NCBI GenBank assembly: GCA_963842515.1
Contig: CAWJGO010000002.1
Span: 124,001-188,000 of the forward strand
Direction: 5' to 3'
DNA: 64,000 nucleotides
Source of the DNA: CADEED01 sp963842515
Lineage (GTDB): Bacteria > Pseudomonadota > Gammaproteobacteria > Steroidobacterales > Steroidobacteraceae
Within the stretch, counting starts at the first letter, position 1, and each line of letters opens with the position of its first letter. The translations under genes and the position numbers were made by a program. Below, piece by piece: positions 16,842 through 27,841 of the stretch. Under the pieces are notes generated by a model, which had not been told where the DNA came from, made no database searches, and saw only the letters and a program-made list of their open reading frames with translations.

Positions 16842-18548
16842 TCAGGCCTTGCGCTTTCCGCCTCGCGCCTTCTGGTCAGGACTTCTCGCCATGTGCAGCA
16901 TCTCGCGCGCGTGTTCGCGCGCTTTCCCGGTGACTTCCATGCCGCCTAACATGCGCGCGAGCTCTTCGGCCCGCTCGTCCATGGTGAGCTCGGAAATGGT
17001 GGTTCGAGTGGTCTTGCCGTCGGTGAGCTTGGCCACACGCAGGTGGTGATGTCCCTGGCTGGCAACCTGCGGCAGGTGCGTGACGCAGATTGCCTGGCCG
17101 GAAAACCCGAGCGCCTTGAGCTCGCGGCCGACGATTTCAGCCACCGCGCCGCCGACGCCCGAGTCCACTTCGTCGAACACCATGCAGCGAGCGTCTTGAG
17201 CGGAGCAGGCGACCTGCACTGCAAGTGAGAGCCGCGCGAGCTCGCCGCCGGATGCGACCTTGGCCAATGGCCGCAGCGGCTGCCCGGGGTTGGCGGTGAC
17301 GCGAAATTCCACGGCATCGAAACCATGCGCGGCAGGCTCGCCATTCGCCTGGTTGACGTCGATGAGGAACCGGCCGCCGGCCATTCCGAGCGTCTGCATG
17401 CGCGCGGTGATGTCCTTGGAAAGCGCGCGCGCGGCCGTCTGCCGCGCCGCTGAAAGTTGCGTGGCATGCTTGCGATAGGCCTCGAGTGCATCGGCCTGGG
17501 CTTTCCGCAAAGCGTTGAGATTGTTGTCGGCGCTGTCGAGGTCGGCAAGCTCCTTGTCGAGCACCGTGGCGCGGCCGGCGAGCTCGGCGGGCTGGACCCG
17601 ATGTTTGCGGCTCAACTCCTCGACGGCGGCGAGCCGGCGCTCGACTTCTTCCTGACGTGCCGGATCGATGTCGAGAGTTTCGAGGTAACGAGATAACTCG
17701 CGCGCCGCCTCGCGAATCTGGATCGTGGCTTCGTCCACCATGGGTATGACCGTGGCGAGCCGCGGATCGACGCTCGACAGCGTCTTGATTCCGGCGAGTG
17801 CGCGCGACGCGGTGGCGTGCGCGTTGCCTTCATCGGAGTCATACAGCAGGCCGACGGCAGCCTGCGCGGCCTCGGCGAGCCGGCCACGATTGGAGTGGCG
17901 CGTACGCTCTTCAGTGAGCTGTGCGACCTCGCCTTCTTTGAGATCGAGCGCCTTGAGCTCGCTCACCTGGAACCTGAGCAGCTCGAGGCGAGAATCGCGA
18001 TCGCGCGCCTTGCCTTCCAGCTCGACGGTGCGATTGACGAGTGCAATCCATACCTTGTGCGCTTCGCGTACGGAGCCGGCGAGCTCGAGGTGATCACCGA
18101 AGTCATCGACCAGCTCGCGCTGCGCGGTGGAGCGCGTCAACGACTGGAATTCGTGCTGGCCATGAATATCGACGATGAGTCCGCCGACATCCCGCAACAG
18201 CTGCAGCGGCACGGAAACGCCGTTGAGGTAGCCGCGCGAGCGGCCATCGTTGGCGATGACGCGGCGCACGGTGAGCTCGTCTTCCGCCTCCACGGATTGC
18301 TCAGCGAGGATTTCGCGCAGGGCCGCCGGGCTCTCGCTGATATCGAATGTGGCGGAAAGCTCGGCGCGCTCGGTGCCTGCGCGCACCACTTCGGCACCGC
18401 CCTTGCCACCGGCGAGCAGCGAGAGCGCGTCGACCACGATGGACTTGCCGGCGCCGGTCTCTCCCGTGAGCACTGTGAGGCCAGCGCGGACTTCGAGATC
18501 GATGAGATCGATGATGGCGAAGTCACGAATCTGCAGATGGGTCAGCAT
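16842..18548 (-). CDS. recN: DNA repair protein RecN
   Basis: A 568-residue SMC-like ATPase that gathers broken DNA ends in recombinational repair. Walker A is GETGAGKSIVVDAL (about residues 30-43), the ABC signature/Walker B region is VASGGELARLSLAVQ and MVFDEVDSGVGG (about 440-480), and a long coiled-coil centre (about 150-400, TVELEGKARDRDSRLELLRFQV in parts) separates the two ATPase halves. The length fits the family (about 550). The start ATG at 18548 lies 3 bases from the nadK stop, so the two genes form an operon. I see no clear LexA box immediately upstream. Confidence 0.96.
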   Translation of the reverse strand: MLTHLQIRDFAIIDLIDLEVRAGLTVLTGETGAGKSIVVDALSLLAGGKGGAEVVRAGTERAELSATFDISESPAALREILAEQSVEAEDELTVRRVIANDGRSRGYLNGVSVPLQLLRDVGGLIVDIHGQHEFQSLTRSTAQRELVDDFGDHLELAGSVREAHKVWIALVNRTVELEGKARDRDSRLELLRFQVSELKALDLKEGEVAQLTEERTRHSNRGRLAEAAQAAVGLLYDSDEGNAHATASRALAGIKTLSSVDPRLATVIPMVDEATIQIREAARELSRYLETLDIDPARQEEVERRLAAVEELSRKHRVQPAELAGRATVLDKELADLDSADNNLNALRKAQADALEAYRKHATQLSAARQTAARALSKDITARMQTLGMAGGRFLIDVNQANGEPAAHGFDAVEFRVTANPGQPLRPLAKVASGGELARLSLAVQVACSAQDARCMVFDEVDSGVGGAVAEIVGRELKALGFSGQAICVTHLPQVASQGHHHLRVAKLTDGKTTRTTISELTMDERAEELARMLGGMEVTGKAREHAREMLHMARSPDQKARGGKRKA

Positions 18549-18551
18549 GGC

Positions 18552-19445
18552 TCACTCGGATTTGTTGACGCCACCGCGGCCCCAATGGAGCTTGGATCGC
18601 AGCAGGCGGTAATACTCGAATTTATTGGGGTGCAGTAGTGTGATCTTCTGCGCCGCCGGATGAACCTCGAGGCGATCGCCGGGGGCGAGTTCGCCCAACG
18701 AAACGCCATCGCAGGTTACCTGCGCGCGCGTGTCCGGCCGGTCGATGAGCTTGACGATGATCACCGAGCGGCCCGAGACGATGATCGGGCGATCGGAGAG
18801 CGTATGAGGGCAGATCGGGGCGACGACCAGCACATCGAGGTGCGGCGCCACGATGGGTCCGCCGCAGGACAACGCATACGCGGTGGAGCCGGTGGATGTG
18901 GCGACCACCAGCCCGTCGCCGCCATGGGTGTTCACGTAGGCACCGTCGATCCAGGTTTCGAAATCGAGCATCCGGCCGGTTTCCCACTTTTGCAGCACGA
19001 CGTCGTTGAGCGACAGCGCAGTGGCAGTGACGCCATTGGCGCCGACGATGCGCGCTTCTAGCAGCGCGCGTTCGTCGCGCTCGCAACGGCCGTCGAGCGC
19101 GGCATCAACCGAAGCGAACATGTCTTGCGGGAGCACGTCGGTGAGAAATCCGAGCCGGCCACGATTGATGCCCACGAGTGGTACGCCGCGATGGGCCACC
19201 AGGCGCGCCGCATAGAGAAGTGTGCCGTCGCCGCCGATGGCGATGACCAGGTCAGCGTGATCGGCGATTTCGTCCTCGGGAATGCGCTCCACCAGATCAG
19301 CAGAGACCTCCAGCGGGTCATTTTCCGGTAATAGGGCGCGAACCCCGCGCTTCTTGAGATGGGGGAGTAGAGTCAACGCGGATTCGGCGACGCGCGGGTC
19401 GCTGAATCGGCCTATGAGCGCGCAAGCTTGCGCCGGTAGAGCCAT
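18552..19445 (-). CDS. nadK: NAD kinase
   Basis: A 297-residue ATP- or polyphosphate-dependent kinase making NADP from NAD. The conserved GGDGT motif (LVIAIGGDGTLLYAAR, about residue 65-80), NRGRLGFLTD, and the NTHGGDGLVVATSTGSTAY stretch are all present. ATG 19445 is preferred because AAGG lies 5 bases upstream and family members begin close by; ATG 19460 would add five residues. It is divergent from hrcA (119 bases between starts) and co-directional with recN, a typical gammaproteobacterial nadK-recN pair. Confidence 0.95.
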   Translation of the reverse strand: MALPAQACALIGRFSDPRVAESALTLLPHLKKRGVRALLPENDPLEVSADLVERIPEDEIADHADLVIAIGGDGTLLYAARLVAHRGVPLVGINRGRLGFLTDVLPQDMFASVDAALDGRCERDERALLEARIVGANGVTATALSLNDVVLQKWETGRMLDFETWIDGAYVNTHGGDGLVVATSTGSTAYALSCGGPIVAPHLDVLVVAPICPHTLSDRPIIVSGRSVIIVKLIDRPDTRAQVTCDGVSLGELAPGDRLEVHPAAQKITLLHPNKFEYYRLLRSKLHWGRGGVNKSE

Positions 19446-19564
19446 GCTGCCTTGTAGCATGGGACACACAGTGGGCCAATGCACTGAATCACATCGAAAA
19501 CTGTCGAATGGCGCAAAGGGACGATTCTTGACGCGCGGATTCGGGCAAAGGTAGGTTCGCTTAA

Positions 19565-20623
19565 GTGAATGAGATTCCCGACGATGCACTCTCCGAGCGC
19601 GAACAGCTGCTGTTGCGGGTGCTCGTCGGCAGCTATATCCGCGATGGCCAGCCGGTCGGGTCGCGCTCCTTGTCCCGCGAGTCTGGTCTGGCGTTGTCGT
19701 CGGCCACCATCCGCAACATCGTCGCGGACCTCGAGCAGCTCGGCTTTGTTAGCTCCCCGCACACATCGGCGGGGCGGGTACCCACCGACAAGGGGTACCG
19801 TTTTTTCGTCGATTCATTGCTGAAGGCGCGGACGCCCATCGAAGACGAGCCGGCCTTTGCAGAGCTGCGCCGCCAACTGAACGCGTCACGCGACGATCCG
19901 AAGGCGCTGGTCGCCGCCGCATCGCAGCTTCTCTCCAACGTGACGCGCCTTGCGGGCGTGGTGACCCTGCCACGCACGCAGCAGGCGTCGATTTCGCAGA
20001 TCGAGTTCGTCGGCCTTTCCGACAACCGCGCGCTGGTCGTCATGGTATTCAACGATCGCGAGGTACAGAACCGCATCATCCAGCTCGAGCGTTATCACTC
20101 GGCCGACGAGCTGCGCCGGGCAGCCAATTTTCTCACCGAGCGCTGCCGTGGGAAGACGCTGGCACAAGTGCGCCAGGAAATCCTGGGCGAGATGCACGAG
20201 GCGCGCGAGCACATGAACGTGGCCATGAAGGATGCCATCAACGTCGCCGAACACGTGTTCAAGGCCGACGAGAACAACCGCATGGAATATGTGATTGCCG
20301 GTGAGACGAATCTCATGGGGGCGGGCGAGCTCTCCTCGGTGGACAAACTGCGGCGGCTGTTCGAAGCCTTCAACGAAAAACGCGACATTCTCAATTTGCT
20401 CGACCACAGCCTGCGTGCCGACGGCGTCCAGATATTCATCGGCCAGGAATCGGGCTTCAAAATCCTCGATGACTGCAGCGTGATCACCGCCCCATACAGC
20501 GCCGACAATGAAGTGGTGGGCGTCATCGGCGTCATCGGCCCCACCCGCATGGCCTACGAGCGGGTGATCCCCATCGTCGACGTGACGGCAAAGATTCTCG
20601 GCGCTGCGCTTGCCCGGCGTTAA
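19565..20623 (+). CDS. hrcA: Heat-inducible transcription repressor HrcA
   Basis: A 352-residue repressor that binds CIRCE operators and shuts off chaperone genes, with GroEL helping its folding. The N-terminal winged helix is clear (LSEREQLLLRVLVGSYIRDGQPVGSRSLS in parts; SSATIRNIVADLEQLGFVSSPHTSAGRVPTD in parts), followed by the GAF-like/dimerisation region and the ending GVIGPTRMAYERVIPIVD. The start is GTG 19565; the ATG four bases on is in another frame. It precedes grpE by 110 bases. I could not find a CIRCE inverted repeat upstream of hrcA, grpE or dnaK. Confidence 0.95.
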   Translation: MNEIPDDALSEREQLLLRVLVGSYIRDGQPVGSRSLSRESGLALSSATIRNIVADLEQLGFVSSPHTSAGRVPTDKGYRFFVDSLLKARTPIEDEPAFAELRRQLNASRDDPKALVAAASQLLSNVTRLAGVVTLPRTQQASISQIEFVGLSDNRALVVMVFNDREVQNRIIQLERYHSADELRRAANFLTERCRGKTLAQVRQEILGEMHEAREHMNVAMKDAINVAEHVFKADENNRMEYVIAGETNLMGAGELSSVDKLRRLFEAFNEKRDILNLLDHSLRADGVQIFIGQESGFKILDDCSVITAPYSADNEVVGVIGVIGPTRMAYERVIPIVDVTAKILGAALARR

Positions 20624-20631
20624 CCTCCCCC

Positions 20632-20659
20632 CTTGAATCCGTAAACTTCGGCACCACAA
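20632..20659 (+). promoter_or_regulatory. Candidate sigma-32 promoter for grpE
   Basis: CTTGAAT (20632-20638), close to the heat-shock -35 CTTGAAA, is followed after exactly 13 bases by CACCACAA (consensus CCCCATNT). The predicted start lies about 67 bases upstream of the grpE ATG. A second possible -10, CCCCATAA at 20691-20698, has a perfect core but only a weak -35 (CTTTGTC, 13 bases upstream). Confidence 0.45.
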
Positions 20660-20733
20660 AGCCGCGCAGGCTTTGTCACTGGGGTTTTGACCCCATAATC
20701 TGGCTGCAACTCTCTGATTCATCGAGGCGTTTG

Positions 20734-21285
20734 ATGACCGATCGCGATACGACACACGACGCAGGGCCCGACGAGAAGACCACCGTGCTGCCAGAAACGG
20801 CGGTGGCGCTGGTGGAGATGGAGCGGCTGCAGCAGGAGCTCGCGGCATCCGAGGAGCGTGCCAAGAACCACTGGGAGCAATACCTGCGAGCGCTCGCCGA
20901 CGTGGAAAACGTCCGCAAGCGCGCCGCGAAGGATCTCGAGAGCACCCGTCAGTTCGCGGTCGAAAAATTCGCGCAGGACCTCATCGGGGTCAAGGACTCG
21001 CTCGAGCTGGCGACCGTGAATTCCGCCAAGGCGGACGTGTCCAGCCTGATCGAAGGGCAGCATGCCACGCAACGTCTGCTGACCAAGGCGTTCGAGAAGG
21101 CGCAGATCGAAGAGATCAATCCCGCGCAAGGCGAGCCGTTCAATCCTGAACTGCACGAAGCGATGATGGCGCAGCCGAGCGATGCGCCGCCGAATTCCGT
21201 GCTGGCCGTGATCCAGCGCGGTTACCAGTTGAATGGAAGGTTGCTGCGGGCGGCCCGCGTGGTCGTCTCAGCGCCCCAAAGTTGA
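20734..21285 (+). CDS. grpE: Nucleotide exchange factor GrpE
   Basis: A 183-residue homodimeric co-chaperone that releases ADP from DnaK. An acidic, poorly conserved N-terminus is followed by a long coiled coil (LVEMERLQQELAASEERAKNHWEQYLRALADVENVRKRA in parts) and the C-terminal beta domain with the family motif FNPELHEAMMAQPS and GYQLNGRLLRAARVVV. ATG 20734 is used, with a GAGGCG sequence shortly upstream; TTG 20731 is in frame one codon earlier. It is followed by dnaK and dnaJ, in the standard order. Confidence 0.96.
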   Translation: MTDRDTTHDAGPDEKTTVLPETAVALVEMERLQQELAASEERAKNHWEQYLRALADVENVRKRAAKDLESTRQFAVEKFAQDLIGVKDSLELATVNSAKADVSSLIEGQHATQRLLTKAFEKAQIEEINPAQGEPFNPELHEAMMAQPSDAPPNSVLAVIQRGYQLNGRLLRAARVVVSAPQS

Positions 21286-21291
21286 AAAAGA

Positions 21292-21319
21292 GTTGAAAGA
21301 CTGACCGGGGCCACCAGAA
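21292..21319 (+). promoter_or_regulatory. Candidate sigma-32 promoter for dnaK
   Basis: GTTGAAA (21292-21298) followed after 13 bases by CACCAGAA. Spacing and -10 core (CACCA) match the grpE candidate 660 bases upstream. The predicted start is about 37 bases before the dnaK ATG. Confidence 0.4.
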
Positions 21320-21363
21320 AGGGGCTCAGGGTCAATACCTAAAAAGAGTGAGTGGAGTTTTTT

Positions 21364-23313
21364 ATGGGCAAGGTAATCGGCATCGATCTGGGAACCACGA
21401 ATTCCTGCGTCGCCATCATGGAAAGCGGCAAGCCGCGCGTCATCGAGAACAGCGAGGGTGATCGCACCACGCCGTCCATCGTCGCGTTCACGAAGGACAG
21501 CGAAGTCCTCGTGGGCCAGTCGGCGAAGCGCCAGGCGGTGACGAATCCGCAGAGCACATTGTTTGCGGTGAAGCGCCTCATCGGCCGCAAATTCGACGAC
21601 GCCGTCGTGCAGAAGGACATCAACATGGTGTCCTACAAGATCGTGAAAGCCGACAACGGCGATGCCTGGGTCGAAGCCCAGGGAAAGAAAATGGCCCCGC
21701 CGGAAGTCTCGGCGCGCGTGCTCATGAAGATGAAGAAAACCGCCGAGGACTATCTCGGCGAGGAAGTCACCGAGGCCGTCATCACGGTACCGGCGTACTT
21801 CAACGACCAGCAGCGCCAGGCAACCAAGGATGCCGGGCGCATCGCCGGACTCGACGTCAAGCGCATCATCAACGAGCCCACCGCGGCGGCGCTGGCCTAT
21901 GGTCTCGACAAGGCCGGCAAGGACCGCAAGATCGTCGTGTACGACCTGGGTGGCGGCACCTTCGACGTGTCGGTCATCGAAATCGCTGAAATCGACGGCG
22001 AGCGCCAGTTCGAAGTCCTATCTACCAACGGCGACACCTTCCTCGGTGGCGAAGACTTCGACAATCGCATCATCAATTTCCTCGCGGATGAGTTCCTCAA
22101 GGAGTCCGGCGTCGACGTGCGCAAGGATCCGCTCGCCGTGCAGCGCCTCAAAGAAGCCGCCGAGAAGACCAAGATCGAGCTGTCTTCCAGCCAGCAGACC
22201 GACGTGAACCTGCCGTACATCACCGCGGATGCGTCGGGTCCGAAGCATCTCAACATCAAGCTGACTCGCGCGAAACTGGAAAGCCTGGTCGAAGAGCTGG
22301 TCAAGAAAACCATCGAACCCTGCCGCATCGCGCTCAAGGATGCCGGAATCGGTACGCAGGACATCGCCGAGGTCATCCTCGTCGGTGGCCAGACGCGCAT
22401 GCCGCTCGTGCAGAAGTACGTCAAAGACTTCTTCGGCAAGGAGCCGCGCAAGGACGTGAACCCTGACGAAGCCGTTGCCGTCGGTGCGGCCATCCAGGGC
22501 GGCGTACTTTCAGGCGAGGTCAAGGACGTGCTGCTTCTCGACGTCACGCCGCTGTCGCTGGGCATCGAAACCCTGGGCGGCGTGATGACCAAGCTCATCG
22601 AGAAGAACACCACGATCCCGACCAAGACCTCGCAGACGTTCTCGACCGCGGACGACAACCAGGGCGCGGTCACCATCCACGTGTTGCAGGGCGAGCGCGA
22701 TCGTGCCGCCGACAACAAGTCGCTGGGCAAGTTCGACCTCGCCGACATTCCGCCGCAGCCGCGCGGCATGCCGCAGATCGAGGTCTCGTTCGACATCGAC
22801 GCCAACGGGATCATGCACGTCGGCGCGAAGGACAAGACCACCGGCAAGGAACAGAAGATCGCCATCAAGGCGTCTTCGGGCCTTACCGAGGAAGAAATCA
22901 AGCGCATGGTGAGCGACGCCGAGGCGCACGCCGAGGAAGACAAGAAATTCCGCGAGTTGGTGGATTCACGTAACCGCGCCGATCAACTGGTGCACGCCGT
23001 CGAGAAATCGCTCAAGGATCTCGGCGACAAGGTCGATGGCTCAGAGCGCGCAAAAGTGGAATCCGCGATGTCGGATCTGCGCGGTGTGCTCAAGGGCGAC
23101 GACAAGGCGGCCATCGACAAGAAGGCCGAGGCGCTCATGGCTGCCGCGTCCACCATTGCGCAGCAGGCCGCTGCCGCGCAGGGCGGGGCCGGGCCTGAAG
23201 GCGCTGCTGGTGCCGCGGGCACCGGTGGCGATGCTTCCTCTTCCGGCAAGGGCAACGACGACGCCGTCGATGCGGAGTTCGAGGAAGTGAAGGACAAGAA
23301 GCAGGCGTCCTAA
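21364..23313 (+). CDS. dnaK: Chaperone DnaK (Hsp70)
   Basis: A 649-residue ATP-dependent chaperone. The N-terminal ATPase domain has GIDLGTTNSCVAIM (phosphate loop), VYDLGGGTFDVSVIE and ILVGGQTRMPLVQ; the interdomain linker reads VKDVLLLDVTPLSLGIETLGG (in parts), then the peptide-binding domain and helical lid. The C-terminus ends EEVKDKKQAS, retaining the EEVKD-like tail after a Gly/Ala-rich linker. ATG 21364 is chosen because GTGGAG lies 6 bases upstream; the in-frame GTG at 21352 is part of that site. dnaJ follows 45 bases later. Confidence 0.98.
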   Translation: MGKVIGIDLGTTNSCVAIMESGKPRVIENSEGDRTTPSIVAFTKDSEVLVGQSAKRQAVTNPQSTLFAVKRLIGRKFDDAVVQKDINMVSYKIVKADNGDAWVEAQGKKMAPPEVSARVLMKMKKTAEDYLGEEVTEAVITVPAYFNDQQRQATKDAGRIAGLDVKRIINEPTAAALAYGLDKAGKDRKIVVYDLGGGTFDVSVIEIAEIDGERQFEVLSTNGDTFLGGEDFDNRIINFLADEFLKESGVDVRKDPLAVQRLKEAAEKTKIELSSSQQTDVNLPYITADASGPKHLNIKLTRAKLESLVEELVKKTIEPCRIALKDAGIGTQDIAEVILVGGQTRMPLVQKYVKDFFGKEPRKDVNPDEAVAVGAAIQGGVLSGEVKDVLLLDVTPLSLGIETLGGVMTKLIEKNTTIPTKTSQTFSTADDNQGAVTIHVLQGERDRAADNKSLGKFDLADIPPQPRGMPQIEVSFDIDANGIMHVGAKDKTTGKEQKIAIKASSGLTEEEIKRMVSDAEAHAEEDKKFRELVDSRNRADQLVHAVEKSLKDLGDKVDGSERAKVESAMSDLRGVLKGDDKAAIDKKAEALMAAASTIAQQAAAAQGGAGPEGAAGAAGTGGDASSSGKGNDDAVDAEFEEVKDKKQAS

Positions 23314-23358
23314 CTATTCAGCGATTGTTTGGGTCCTCTCGGGAGGGGACGGCGCCGC

Positions 23359-24495
23359 ATGTCGAAACGTGATTATTACCAGGTGCTCGATCTGCCGCGC
23401 ACCGCGACCGAGGCTGACATCAAGAAAGCCTACCGTCGTCTTGCCATGAAATTTCATCCGGACCGCAATCCGGGAGACAAGGACGCCGAAGAGAAATTCA
23501 AGGAGGCCAAGGAGGCTTACGAGGTTCTCTGCGAAGCGGACAAGCGCGCCATCTACGACCAGCATGGGCACGCCGGCATCGACGCCACGCGCCAGGGCGG
23601 TGGTCGCGGCCATGCGGGCGCGGATGCCTTCGGCGAGATGTTCGGCGAGATGTTTGGCGACATTTTTGGTGGCGGGCGGCGCGGTGGGCGCTCGCAGGTG
23701 TTCCGCGGTGCCGACCTCAAGTACGAGCTCGAAATCGACCTCAACCAGGCAGTGTTCGGTCACTCCGTCGAAATCGACGTCGCCAAGCTCATGGAGTGCG
23801 ACACCTGCGGTGGCAGCGGCGCGGCCAAGGGTCACAAACCGGTTACCTGCGAAACCTGCAATGGTGTCGGCCAGGTGCGCATCTCTCAGGGATTCTTTCA
23901 GCTGCAGCAGCCATGCCCCAAGTGCCGCGGCACCGGCACCATCATCAAGAATCCGTGCGATACCTGCCTGGGCCAGGGGCGTGTCAGGCGCACCAAGCGC
24001 CTGGCGGTGAAGATTCCGGCCGGCGTGGATACCGGCGATCGCATCCGCCTTTCGGCCGAAGGTGAATCGGGGCGCAATGGCGGTCCGCCCGGTGACCTGT
24101 ATGTCGAAGTTCACGTGCGCGAGCACGCCATCTTCGAGCGCGATGGCGAGCACCTGTCGTGTGAAGTTCCTGTCAGCTTCGCGACCGCGGTATTGGGTGG
24201 CAGCGTCGAGGTGCCCACGCTCGATGGCCACGTGGCGCTCAAGATTCCTTCGGAGACTCAGTCCGGCCGCGTCTTCCGGCTGCGCGACAAGGGTGTGAAA
24301 CCTGTGCGCGGCGGCGCGCGCGGCGACCTGTTCTGCCGCGTAGTGGTCGAGACCCCGGTGAAGCTCAACGGTGAGCAGCGCGAGCTGCTGCGCAAGTTCG
24401 AAGAATCGCTGCAAAAGGATGCGGGCAAGCATGCACCGCGCGGCGAGAGCTTCTTCGAAGGCGTCAAGCGCTTTTTCTCCAGCGAGCCTACCTAG
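23359..24495 (+). CDS. dnaJ: Co-chaperone DnaJ (Hsp40)
   Basis: A 378-residue type I J protein that delivers substrates and triggers DnaK ATP hydrolysis. The J domain has the HPD motif (MKFHPDRNPG, about residues 33-35), a Gly/Phe-rich linker (FGEMFGEMFGDIFGGGRR), and four zinc-finger repeats CDTCGGSG, CETCNGVG, CPKCRGTG and CDTCLGQG. ATG 23359 has GGAGGGGAC just upstream. Its stop overlaps the stop of the convergent PAP2 gene by 4 bases. Confidence 0.98.
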   Translation: MSKRDYYQVLDLPRTATEADIKKAYRRLAMKFHPDRNPGDKDAEEKFKEAKEAYEVLCEADKRAIYDQHGHAGIDATRQGGGRGHAGADAFGEMFGEMFGDIFGGGRRGGRSQVFRGADLKYELEIDLNQAVFGHSVEIDVAKLMECDTCGGSGAAKGHKPVTCETCNGVGQVRISQGFFQLQQPCPKCRGTGTIIKNPCDTCLGQGRVRRTKRLAVKIPAGVDTGDRIRLSAEGESGRNGGPPGDLYVEVHVREHAIFERDGEHLSCEVPVSFATAVLGGSVEVPTLDGHVALKIPSETQSGRVFRLRDKGVKPVRGGARGDLFCRVVVETPVKLNGEQRELLRKFEESLQKDAGKHAPRGESFFEGVKRFFSSEPT

Positions 24496-25243
24496 CTGGA
24501 GCCAGCCAAAGCGGGCGGGATCGCCGGCAGATTCAACGCGGCCCGTAGTTCGCGCGTGGCCGCGGCGGCGGCGGCACGGTAGTCCGCATTTTTCAGAAAA
24601 CGCCGCGCAAGCCATTCAGCGCCACGGCGCCCGGCCTCGATGTCGCTCGGAAAATGCACCCCGCAGATCATGCGCTGCCGCGCAAACTCCTGCGCACGGG
24701 CCAGGAGTTCCGCGCGTCGTTCCGGCACCATCTCCGACAATAGATAGCCCATGACATAGCCGTAGGCGGCGTGACCGCTGGGATAGGAAAGGTTGCGGCG
24801 AACATCGTCGATACAGGGCTCGAGCCGCGGTTCCACTTCCGGGGGCCGCAGGCGCAGGAAGCGCTTTTTTGCCGTACGGACGTATCGGCGCACATCGTCT
24901 TCCGCTAGATTGGTGAGAGACCGCAGCTCGCGCAAGCCGCGCATGTCATCCGCTTGCAGGCCAAGCGCCGCTGCAAACTGCCACACCTCCGTCTTGCGGT
25001 CGGCACGCGCGGCCTCGATGTCGCGCGCCGAGCGTCGTGCCTGGATGGCCAGCAGCTCGTCGAGCTCCCAGCGGGTCCGCGTCGAGTCCATTGGAGGCGG
25101 CTCGTCGAACAGAGCGACGAACTCCGCTGCCGGCACGCTCAGGAATCGTGGTGCCCCTTGGTACCGGTGGATGGAGAAGCCCAGTGCCAGCAGTGCTACC
25201 GGGAGGGCGGCCAACCAAGCCGCGCGTCGCAGCAGCACCTTGT

Positions 25244-25247
<4 letters not shown>
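24492..25247 (-). CDS. PAP2-family (class A-like) acid phosphatase, exported
   Basis: A 251-residue phosphatase. After a signal/anchor segment (about residues 6-24) the three-part PAP2 signature appears in order: K-x6-RP (KKRFLRLRPP), PSGH (NLSYPSGHAAYGY) and R-x5-H-x3-D (RMICGVHFPSD). Together these resemble bacterial non-specific class A acid phosphatases, which act in the periplasm on phosphomonoesters. The start ATG 25247 overlaps the glpK stop (ATGA), so it is the last gene of a three-gene operon with glycerol kinase and an oxidoreductase. Substrate is unknown; glycerol phosphates are a speculative match from context. Confidence 0.88.
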
Positions 25248-26752
<1,505 letters not shown>

Positions 26753-26764
26753 CGCGTTACCGGA

Positions 26765-27757
26765 TCAGGAAGCGAGGCCGCGCGGCTTGAGCCCCGCGGC
26801 ACGGTAGATAGCGTCGATGGCGCGCATGTTGCCGATGGCATCGTCGCCGCCGGTCAGCGGCGCTGCGCGCCCTTCGATGACTTCGATGACATGGCGCAGC
26901 TGGTAATGGAACGTCGTGTCGCCGCCGGAGACCATTTGCGGCATGGATGCGGCCGCGGATTCGATGGACAAGGTGGCGCCTGCGTGCGGTGACACCGGAT
27001 TGTCGAACTCCAGCACGCCGCCATCGCCGCGGACTCGCAAACGGCGGAACAGCGTGCCGTCCTGCGGTTGCATCGAGCACTTGAGAGTGGCGGTCGGACC
27101 GCTGGTGAATGCGAGCTCGGCGGCGATGTCGAGGTCGACGCCGGGCGTGGAGCAGCGCGCGGTGGCGCTCACGACCGTTGGCTCGTCGCCGGCAACGGTG
27201 CGAATCCAGTGCATGCAATAGCAGCCCAGGTCCATCAACGCTCCACCGCCGAGCGCCTCGATGTAACGCAGCTCGCCCGGTGTGTCGGGCAGATCGGCGT
27301 TGAAAATCGCGTCGATGTGGCGGATTCGCCCGATGTCGCCCTTGCGCACAGCCGATAGCGCCAGCTCGAACAGCGGGTGAAAGCGGTAATGGAAGCCTTC
27401 GAACAGATGGCGGCCGGCGGCGCGCGCCGCGGCGACCATCTGCGCCGCGTCCTGGGCGTTGTTGGCGAACGGTTTCTCGACCAGCACATGTTTGCCGCTG
27501 GCCAGCGCCGCTGCGCACCACTCCAGATGTGCGGAGGGCGGCAGCGCGACGTACACCAGGTCGATGTCATCGCGGGCGATGAGCTCTGGATAACTACCGA
27601 AAGCGAGTGGAATGGCGTGCTGCGCGGCGAAGTCCTGCGCACGCTCGAGGTTACGGGCGGCGACGGCGACAACTTCGGCGCCGAGCAGCGCGTTGGCGGG
27701 AGTCACGATGCCACGCGGCGCGATGCGTGCCGCGCCCAATATGCCGATGCGTATCAT
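26765..27757 (-). CDS. Gfo/Idh/MocA-family oxidoreductase
   Basis: A 330-residue dehydrogenase related to glucose-fructose oxidoreductase and trans-1,2-dihydrobenzene-1,2-diol dehydrogenase. It has a Rossmann start (IRIGILGAARIAPRGIV), the EKPFANNAQDA motif (about residues 94-104), FEGFHYRFHPLF and the DLGCYCMHWIR catalytic-region His. It is unrelated in detail to the other Gfo/Idh/MocA gene at 9978. First gene of the operon with glpK; the longer frame upstream (to 27823) has no supporting start. It is divergent from dapB, 84 bases between starts. Confidence 0.9.
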   Translation of the reverse strand: MIRIGILGAARIAPRGIVTPANALLGAEVVAVAARNLERAQDFAAQHAIPLAFGSYPELIARDDIDLVYVALPPSAHLEWCAAALASGKHVLVEKPFANNAQDAAQMVAAARAAGRHLFEGFHYRFHPLFELALSAVRKGDIGRIRHIDAIFNADLPDTPGELRYIEALGGGALMDLGCYCMHWIRTVAGDEPTVVSATARCSTPGVDLDIAAELAFTSGPTATLKCSMQPQDGTLFRRLRVRGDGGVLEFDNPVSPHAGATLSIESAAASMPQMVSGGDTTFHYQLRHVIEVIEGRAAPLTGGDDAIGNMRAIDAIYRAAGLKPRGLAS

Positions 27758-27841
27758 GGGGCCGCAGTCTCGCACGACTGCGCGCCCTGCGGCACACTGT
27801 AGTGCGCGGGCTGGGGGCAGCAATTACTGACGGGAGCAAAT

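Noticed and set aside
23553..23744. Low-complexity frames opposite dnaJ and many similar long antisense frames in carB, nuoD, nuoL and glmM
   Set aside because: They are products of high GC and third-position bias opposite real genes; none has a ribosome-binding site or family match.
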